Source: Terramyces sp. JEL0728
Lineage: Eukaryota; Chytridiomycota; Chytridiomycetes; Rhizophydiales; Terramycetaceae
Reading direction: 5' to 3'
NCBI GenBank assembly: GCA_027603945.1
Contig: JADIIU010000096.1
Location: 1 to 49,475 of the forward strand
DNA: 49,475 bases
Shown here piece by piece: positions 44,347-49,475 of this stretch. Positions within the stretch are counted from its first letter, which is position 1; the number at the start of each line of letters is the position of its first letter. A program made the translations under genes and the position numbers. A model generated the notes under the pieces. The model did no database searches. It was not told the origin of the DNA and saw only the letters and a list, made by a program, of their open reading frames with translations.

Positions 44347-44773
44347 TTGGATTATTGATTAATGTCATGGGAATTTATAATTTTCTACCAGATGAGATAA
44401 TTATTTCAAATGTTTCAGATCAAAATTCCACTATGACGCATAAAATTTACCATGAATTCAAAGTGCACTAAAGACAATTGGGGTATATTCTCGCATAGTT
44501 GGAATAGCTCGATCTCGAATAGTAAAAAGTCCCACTAAAGGCCTCGAGTTAGGACCTGATTCTATATCGTGAGGCTTCATATGAAACAAAGAGTTGGATG
44601 AACAAAAATATTGCTGATGGATTGCGACAGCTTGGCTCAGTTGCTCTTTATAATGAGCGAAATGACTACTATATAAATATTACACGATGAAATTAACCAG
44701 TTTATTGGTGAGCAGCACAGAAAATTCTTGTCGCTTGTTCCAAGTGGCCTGTTTGCAAGTAGCATTCACATTT
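44347..44773. other. Intergenic, promoter side of the secreted repeat protein
   Basis: Upstream region of the secreted gene, with TATAAATT about 25-33 nt before its ATG on the minus strand. I see no convincing coding frame. Confidence 0.4.
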
Positions 44774-44902
44774 TTATTCATCCAGCTCTTTAATCTCCAA
44801 TTCCTCCCACTTTTCATTTTCCTTTCTTTCCTTTTCTCTCTTTACTCTCCATCGTTTCTGTATTTTTGTCGGCAGTTTCTTTGCTGGTTTCTGTTTGCCC
44901 AT
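44774..44902 (-). CDS. 42-aa basic mini-protein
   Basis: A minus-strand ATG at 44902 opens a 42-codon frame beginning MGKQKPAKKLPTKIQKRWRV, continuing with a charged helix-like stretch KREKERKENEKWEE and ending ELDE. Its stop is GAATAAAA, with AATAAA overlapping the TAA as in several confirmed genes here. It diverges from the ankyrin gene (start 45017), with 114 nt between. Composition resembles small nucleolar or ribosome-associated factors, but I know no matching family. Competing frames on both strands look like low-complexity shadows. Confidence 0.4.
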   Translation of the reverse strand: MGKQKPAKKLPTKIQKRWRVKREKERKENEKWEELEIKELDE

Positions 44903-45016
44903 CAGACTGATTTTGTACAATTTCTCCTCTAGTTTTGCAGTCCGAAAAAAGAACTAAAAGCCATGCCCCAGAGTGTGGCAAATGGATTAAAACCACAGCA
45001 GGTTTGAAAAAACTAA

Positions 45017-46288
45017 ATGAAATTGATCAACGAGCTACATTTGATTGCAGTTCACTTGGACTTGCAGACTTACCACAATCTTCGATTCTCGATGAAATGT
45101 CCGCTTCCAAAGGTGCAGAAAGCGAGTACTTTTCAATACAAACAGACTACAATAGAATATCCAAAAACCCACGATATTTCAGAGTACATTTCTACCAGCA
45201 ATGATATGTTTGAATTCTTTTGTATGAATAACCACCTGTTTATTATCAGGAATATCATAAACCAGATACCAATGCAGCTCATCAACGATATGCTTGTGGA
45301 GTTGGTATTCAGCGAACTAGAATTTGATGTTGAGCTGGGCTACATACTGTACAAGAATTGCCAGTTTACCGATGTGGACGATTTGCTCTTTCGGGTGATT
45401 GAAACCAACGATATAAACTTTGTCAACGAACTAATGGAAATTGTTGATATTGCAGTAGAAAATAATTACGCTATTAGACAGGCTTGTTTGTTTGGGTACT
45501 ATGATATGGTAAAGCTGCTACTAGAAAACGGAGCTGATCCAAGCGACTTTAATAACGACGCCTTATTCTCTGCAACCCAAACAGGATCTTTGGAAATTGT
45601 TGAATTGCTGCTAAGAGACCCAAGGGTAGACCCTAGTGATATGCAATCGATAGCTTTCAGAAATGCATGTAGCAACGGACATTACGAAATAGTGAAATGC
45701 TTTGTACAGGATAACAGAACAAATTTCCAAGCAGACAACAATTTCGGACTGTATATTGCATGTGAAAACGAATTTACAAATATTGTCGAGTTGCTTAAAG
45801 ATATCTGCGACCCAACTGACAATGATTTTCAAATATTCAAAATTACATTGGAAATTGGTAATTTAGATATCCTCAAATTGCTATTAAAGGAAAGAGACTA
45901 TACGTTTGATTTAGTAGGGTTTGCGACCATGCAGAATCAGCCAGCGATTGTAGAATACCTATTATCCATAGGAATAGACCCTACAAAGAATGACTGTTTC
46001 TGTCTTAGACATGCGGTCAAGCATCAATTACTAGATATATTTAAACTGCTACTAATAGACAATAGAGTCGACCCATCAATCAGGAATAATTATCCCATTG
46101 GAAAGGCCAGCGAGCTGGGCAACACAGAAATGGTCCAGATGTTACTGCAACGCGATGTAGACCCCAATGACGAAGATTATTATGCATTGAAAGCTAGTTA
46201 TATCAACAAACATTTCGATATAGTGAATCTACTGCTGCAGGATCATAGACTAAAGAACCCAAATATAATTGCAAGTATGTTTCAATAA
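45017..46288 (+). CDS. Ankyrin-repeat protein, paralogue 3
   Basis: An intronless frame of 423 aa. An F-box-like start (MKLINELHLIAVHLDLQTYH, then NLRFSMKCPLP) resembles the N-termini of 30176-31582 and 31674-33071. Canonical ankyrin repeats follow from about residue 155, including GYYDMVKLLLENGADPSD, GSLEIVELLLRDPRVDPSD, GHYEIVKCFVQDNRTNFQ and HFDIVNLLLQDHRL. The protein should be a binding scaffold; the partner is unknown. The stop is CAATAAAT, again overlapping AATAAA. Confidence 0.85.
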   Translation: MKLINELHLIAVHLDLQTYHNLRFSMKCPLPKVQKASTFQYKQTTIEYPKTHDISEYISTSNDMFEFFCMNNHLFIIRNIINQIPMQLINDMLVELVFSELEFDVELGYILYKNCQFTDVDDLLFRVIETNDINFVNELMEIVDIAVENNYAIRQACLFGYYDMVKLLLENGADPSDFNNDALFSATQTGSLEIVELLLRDPRVDPSDMQSIAFRNACSNGHYEIVKCFVQDNRTNFQADNNFGLYIACENEFTNIVELLKDICDPTDNDFQIFKITLEIGNLDILKLLLKERDYTFDLVGFATMQNQPAIVEYLLSIGIDPTKNDCFCLRHAVKHQLLDIFKLLLIDNRVDPSIRNNYPIGKASELGNTEMVQMLLQRDVDPNDEDYYALKASYINKHFDIVNLLLQDHRLKNPNIIASMFQ

Positions 46289-46337
46289 ATACAATCTAGA
46301 TCTTGCTAATTTATTACTGTACGTGGTAAATATCACC

Positions 46338-46499
46338 TTATGTACAGCTAATAGCTGGGTCAGCAGCCTTTGCTTGAATTTGAGAAGGATCAGCAAAAGG
46401 GTTGATTAGATCGTAATAGACAGTTCCTTGGGAACCGCTAGCGGTAATTTGGCAGGTATATAGTTTGCGATTGAGTTGTCTGTTTTCAACAAAAAAAAT
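46338..46499 (-). pseudogene. Coding-like C-terminal fragment abutting Trm7
   Basis: The minus strand reads [20 protein letters not shown], then GTVYYDLINPFADPSQIQ and AKAADPAISCT before a stop. Amino-acid composition looks like a real secreted or structural protein. There is no start codon: upstream the frame runs into the Trm7 start region (46500 onward, opposite strand) and meets a stop. A 3' splice-like AAAACAG lies just upstream, so this could also be a terminal exon. Confidence 0.45.
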
Positions 46500-47345
46500 A
46501 TGGGAAAAAGCTCAAAGGACAAGAGAGATATTTACTACCGATTAGCAAAAGAACAAGGATACAGAGCAAGAAGTGCGTACAAACTACTCCAAATAAACCA
46601 AGAATTCGACCTGTTCACTGGTGTGAAAAACATTGTTGACTTGTGTGCAGCTCCAGGTTCATGGTCCCAAGTCTTGTCCAAAGAATTCAAAGACAAGGAT
46701 TGTAAAATAGTAGCTGTGGATTTACAAGAAATGGCGCCTTTGGACGGTATAATATGTATACAAGGAGATATAACCAAGGAATCAACTGCGAATGAAATAA
46801 TCAAGCACTTTGATAAAGCAGATCTAGTTATTTGTGACGGAGGTGTTTTTTGTTAATTTTAGCTCCGGATGTAACTGGATTACATGATATGGACGAGTAC
46901 ATTCAAGCGCAGTTGCTTCTAGCTGCGTTTAACATTACTTCTCACATTCTGTCTAATGGAGGGACATTTTTGGCAAAGATATTCAGAGGAAAGGACATGT
47001 CGCTATTAGTTGCGCAAATGAATACATTCTTTAAACAAGTGTATATCTGCAAACCGAGAAGCTCAAGAGATTCGTCAATCGGTATCTTTTTACTAATTAG
47101 AATCGTTCATTTTGTGCAGAGATTACAACCCGCCAGCGAATTACAAACCCTCGTTCGTTGATCCGCTGCTGGATTACAAGTACACTACAGAGTATCCTAT
47201 TGCTCCGTTTATGGCGTGCGGTGATATTAATGATTATGATTCTGACAAGACTTATCCTACCGAGGAAGGATACAAGTTTATTGAGCCTGTTCAACCGCCT
47301 ATTAATCCACCCTATAAATCATTCCTTGACAAGAGAAAAAACTAA
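46500..47345 (+). CDS. TRM7: tRNA 2'-O-ribose methyltransferase Trm7 (FtsJ family)
   Basis: Exons 46500-46842, 46863-47081 and 47101-47345 give 268 aa; the introns are 20 and 19 nt. It methylates the ribose of anticodon-loop positions 32 and 34 of certain tRNAs, working with partner proteins in yeast. The FtsJ motifs are intact: [33 protein letters not shown] (catalytic Lys), [14 protein letters not shown] (SAM), [25 protein letters not shown] (joined across intron 1), [11 protein letters not shown] and [19 protein letters not shown] (joined across intron 2). An upstream non-ATG extension was rejected because homologues begin at MGK. The stop is TAATAAAT, overlapping AATAAA. Confidence 0.95.
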
Positions 47346-47363
47346 TAAATTGATATATTATTG

Positions 47364-47617
47364 TTACCGTTGGAGTACTTTATTCTGGTGGCATCTTTCC
47401 TAAATTATCGCGCTATTACTGGTTCTCCAGTTGCCCTACAACCCTGACGCATTTGATTACAGCCTTCTTTGATGTACCCACAGTCTGCGTTATAGTTACC
47501 ATATTCAACCCCATTGACCGCTAGTATAGGGGACCAGCCTCAAATCCAGTGAATCGAAGCTTTGGTTGCACAAGTCCTCGTCAAAAAGTTCCCAAGCTTT
47601 GAATATACCAAATCCAT
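47364..47617 (-). pseudogene. Coding-like Cys-rich fragment with an internal stop
   Basis: On the minus strand, ATG 47617 opens MDLVYSKLGNFLTRTCATKA up to a TGA. The same frame then continues GWSPILAVNGVEYGNYNADC and GYIKEGCNQMRQGCRATGEP. A 20-nt intron-like stretch at 47400-47419 would join this to ERCHQNKVLQR and a stop at 47364. The TGA may mean a pseudogene or an unresolved intron. It lies directly downstream of Trm7 on the opposite strand. Confidence 0.35.
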
Positions 47618-47645
47618 TCGCTTTTTCACAAAGAAATCAAACAGA

Positions 47646-48191
47646 ATGCTGTACACGTTAATTTCAACATGCATCATATCAACACTAATCATATACCTGC
47701 TTTTCAACTACAAATACACATACCCAGTCATAATCCTGCTGCTACTATGCGTGCTGCAGCTATACATTTCACTTGAGCAGTTTGTGTACACATCGATAAT
47801 GTCCCTTTACCTAATCCTGAATTTTTACGTTTCACAGCAAGATTACATTTTGTTTTACTGTACAATCGTCATTCTTCAACTACCTAGTATCCTAAACACA
47901 GTTGGAGTCGACTCTTACATAATCATATTCCAAATCATGGTTGGATTGTGGCTACTATGGTTTATGAAAGGGTACTATGGTTGTAAATGGTGGTATTTTT
48001 GTAGTTGTGGAGTATTTATTGCTGGGATATGGATAGACTTGGTTTTCGTGCTTGGAATATTTATATGGAGTTTTGAACCAAGGGAAAAGGAGATTGTTGT
48101 TGGCCCAATTATTTTGGATGAAGAGAGTGTCGACCATGCGTTGATTATACTGGCGTACGATTCAGACTTTTATCAAATCAGAGAAGAATAA
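47646..48191 (+). CDS. Multi-span membrane protein, unknown
   Basis: ATG at 47646 gives 181 aa; the frame is open from 47562 but only through non-ATG codons. Five or six dense hydrophobic segments (for example ISTCIISTLIIYLLF, YPVIILLLLCVLQLYISL, YIIIFQIMVGLWLLWFM and CGVFIAGIWIDLVFVLGIFI) fill most of the protein. It ends in an acidic cytosolic-type tail of about 35 residues (REKEIVVGPIILDEESVDHA). I recognise no family. The stop reads GAATAAAAT, with AATAAA overlapping it. Confidence 0.6.
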   Translation: MLYTLISTCIISTLIIYLLFNYKYTYPVIILLLLCVLQLYISLEQFVYTSIMSLYLILNFYVSQQDYILFYCTIVILQLPSILNTVGVDSYIIIFQIMVGLWLLWFMKGYYGCKWWYFCSCGVFIAGIWIDLVFVLGIFIWSFEPREKEIVVGPIILDEESVDHALIILAYDSDFYQIREE

Positions 48192-48328
48192 AATATATTT
48201 ATGGTTGTATTATCTATGTAAGCGAATTAAGGAATGACACTATAATCATTCTTGAAAGATGAATTCACATGTTAATCGATTAATTATTACTAAAATATCG
48301 TATTGGTCACAAATATTTCGAAATCATG

Positions 48329-48400
48329 TCTTTGTTAGTATAGTGGTTAGTATCTCCGCCTGTCACGCGGAAGACCGGGGTTCGATTCCCCGACAAAGAG
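48329..48400 (+). tRNA. tRNA-Asp (GTC)
   Basis: A 72-nt cloverleaf: acceptor TCTTTGT pairs with ACAAAGA, the anticodon loop is CTGTCAC with anticodon GTC, and the T-arm is CCGGG-GTTCGATTC-CCCG-like. The discriminator base is G. No intron. Confidence 0.97.
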
Positions 48401-48404
48401 CATT

Positions 48405-48488
48405 CCGACCTTAGCTCAGTTGGAAGAGCACAAGACTGTAACGATTGAAGCTATCTTGGGGCCCTCGGTTCGATCCCGAGAGGTCGGA
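48405..48488 (+). tRNA. tRNA-Tyr (GTA) with an 11-nt intron
   Basis: An 84-nt gene: acceptor CCGACCT pairs with AGGTCGG, the anticodon stem CAAGA pairs with TCTTG, and the anticodon is GTA. An 11-nt intron sits one base 3' of the anticodon, the standard eukaryotic position. It begins 4 nt after tRNA-Asp. Confidence 0.95.
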
Positions 48489-48499
48489 TTTTTGTTTTT
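48489..48499 (+). terminator. RNA polymerase III T-tract
   Basis: TTTTTGTTTTT directly follows tRNA-Tyr. There is no T-run in the 4-nt spacer after tRNA-Asp, so both tRNAs probably end here. Confidence 0.8.
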
Positions 48500-48671
48500 A
48501 CATCGTACTTTTTAGACAAGCTGTGCGATGGGCTTTGTTGAATTTCATCACAGCTGCAGGTTGCAGATATTGCATCGAGAGCCAACTAATTTTTCATGAT
48601 CTCGTTCAAAGTAATCTCAATCCAACAACCAGACACATTTACCATCCATTATGAAACTGACAACAAATATT
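48500..48671. other. Spacer downstream of the tRNAs
   Basis: About 170 nt with no recognisable gene; short frames here overlap the tRNA-Tyr and are not supported. Confidence 0.35.
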
Positions 48672-48972
48672 TTAATCAGTCGCAAACGATAACCAGAAAT
48701 CTTTCTTTTTCAGACAAGTCCGGATTAAATATGTAGCCAATCCTGATGGACAAAAGAAAGTGTATTGAATCAGAAAAATGACCATATGTTTGTTGGCTTC
48801 AGCAATTTTATCGAACCTCATCCAATTTGCTAAAGTCTGTTCCATTAACACGTTTATTAAAAAGCATGCTTCTTTCACTTTGGAAATCCAGCAGAATTCC
48901 TTTACTGTGGATCAAGAGTAACTCTTTTATCAACTATAAGTGACATCTCACATGATTAATATCGATCGCCAT
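48672..48972 (-). CDS. Possible three-exon small gene (about 84 aa)
   Basis: Exons 48972-48952, 48933-48906 and 48877-48672 join to MAIDINH-LIKELLLIH-MKEACFLINVLMEQTLANWM and onward to KKKDFWLSFATD. The introns would be 18 nt (GTGAG...TATAG) and 28 nt (GTAAAG...AAAG), both off the usual 19-23 nt. An alternative reading without the second intron gives ILLDFQSERSMLFNK before a stop. The frame choice is therefore uncertain, and no family is recognised. Confidence 0.3.
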
Positions 48973-49207
48973 TGTTCAATTAATGACGTGGATTATTTTA
49001 GAATAAACTAGTCTCATTTGATATTCTCACCACTTCTAAAATAGTAAAACGAACTATCGCCCAATTGCTTAAAATGTATCAATAAGAAAACAGAACAGAA
49101 ATTGATGGAACCACTCAAAGTAACTGGAACCATTTACCTTCATTGACTCATGACTCACCACTTACCGTTATCGATCAGACCAGTCATACATGACTTATTA
49201 CTACTAT
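48973..49207. other. AT-rich spacer before the foldback element
   Basis: About 235 nt, AT-rich, with no coding frame, RNA gene or clear repeat visible. Confidence 0.35.
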
Positions 49208-49397
49208 ATACCCATTAACACTTATTTCCTGTCTTGACGTCCACCGTGATTAACATTTAACACGATATGGATAAAGAATCAAACGATTACATACTTCCAC
49301 GAAACTCTAGCCCATCTGAAGTTTGATACTTGATCCATATCGTGTTAAATGTTAATCACGATGGACGTCAAGACAGGAAATAAGTGTTAATGGGTAT
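49208..49397. repeat. Foldback element with 77-bp inverted arms
   Basis: The left arm 49208-49284 and right arm 49321-49397 are reverse complements with three mismatches that I can count, separated by a 36-nt loop. The outer ends read ATACCCATTAACACTTATTT. No ORF lies inside. It could be a MITE-like or foldback transposon or the source of a hairpin RNA. The motif TTAACACGAT recurs just outside the right arm. Confidence 0.9.
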
Positions 49398-49475
49398 TTA
49401 TTAACACGATGGTTATTCAGGAATTTCGAGGATTAACGACAGCGATTGGGACTGCATGAAAGATTTGCTTGCTGT

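Noticed and set aside
44687..44932. Plus-strand ORF rich in Phe and Leu
   Set aside because: It is the complement of a purine-rich stretch that fits the minus-strand 42-codon frame better; it lacks any motif.
46338..47617. The two flanking fragments as one gene with Trm7 nested in an intron
   Set aside because: The splice phases I could test do not agree and one fragment has an internal stop, so I report this only as a hypothesis.

Overview
This window is AT-rich nuclear DNA of a eukaryote, most probably an early-diverging (chytrid-like) fungus. The fungal assignment rests on an intersectin/Pan1-like endocytic scaffold with PQMTG-type repeats, a Dot1 methyltransferase, a methionine aminopeptidase 2, Trm7, an intron-containing tRNA-Tyr and an intron-rich NRPS. 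I cannot name the species; aphelid or rozellid relatives are not excluded. The most striking general property is that protein genes are cut by extremely short spliceosomal introns. I reconstructed 48 in 13 well-supported genes; 47 are 19-23 nt, with a GT start, a TTAAY/CTAAY-type branch motif about 5-8 nt before the end, and AG. Most apparent frameshifts and broken ORFs disappear once these are removed. Genes are tightly packed: several stop codons overlap an AATAAA signal, and two convergent gene pairs are separated by only 7 and 12 nt.

Layout. 1-3899: a partial unknown gene, a coiled-coil protein and a long-chain acyl-CoA synthetase. 4795-10800: Dot1, a multi-pass membrane protein, a CCCH finger protein, a PP2C-like phosphatase and methionine aminopeptidase 2. 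11028-13248: a tandem pair of seven-span membrane proteins with patchy DNA identity. 13810-27353: a secondary-metabolite locus in which an ABCC-type exporter (minus) and a 3087-residue NRPS (plus) diverge from one promoter region carrying four ~48-bp repeats. 27493-35529: a BED-finger fragment, two lectin-like single-span receptors, two ankyrin-type paralogues, a membrane-anchored beta-rich protein and a GPCR-like protein. 35638-44346: a secreted protein, the 1779-aa intersectin-like gene, a second GPCR-like gene and a secreted repeat protein. 44774-49475: a 42-aa basic mini-gene, a third ankyrin gene, Trm7 flanked by two opposite-strand coding fragments, a membrane protein, a closely spaced tRNA-Asp/tRNA-Tyr pair, a possible mini-gene and a 77-bp-arm foldback element.

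The best candidate for an undescribed system is the NRPS locus. The order is degenerate C remnant-A-PCP-C-A-PCP-E, followed in cis by an S12/beta-lactamase-fold (PBP-type) hydrolase domain with SxxK, YxN and HxG motifs, and then an FSH1-like alpha/beta-hydrolase domain whose nucleophile position is Ala. An epimerase followed by a PBP-type release domain recalls bacterial cyclases that release peptides ending in a D-residue. Here it would sit inside a eukaryotic, multi-intron gene, next to its probable exporter. The two A domains share a 1.29-kb block that is about 99% identical.
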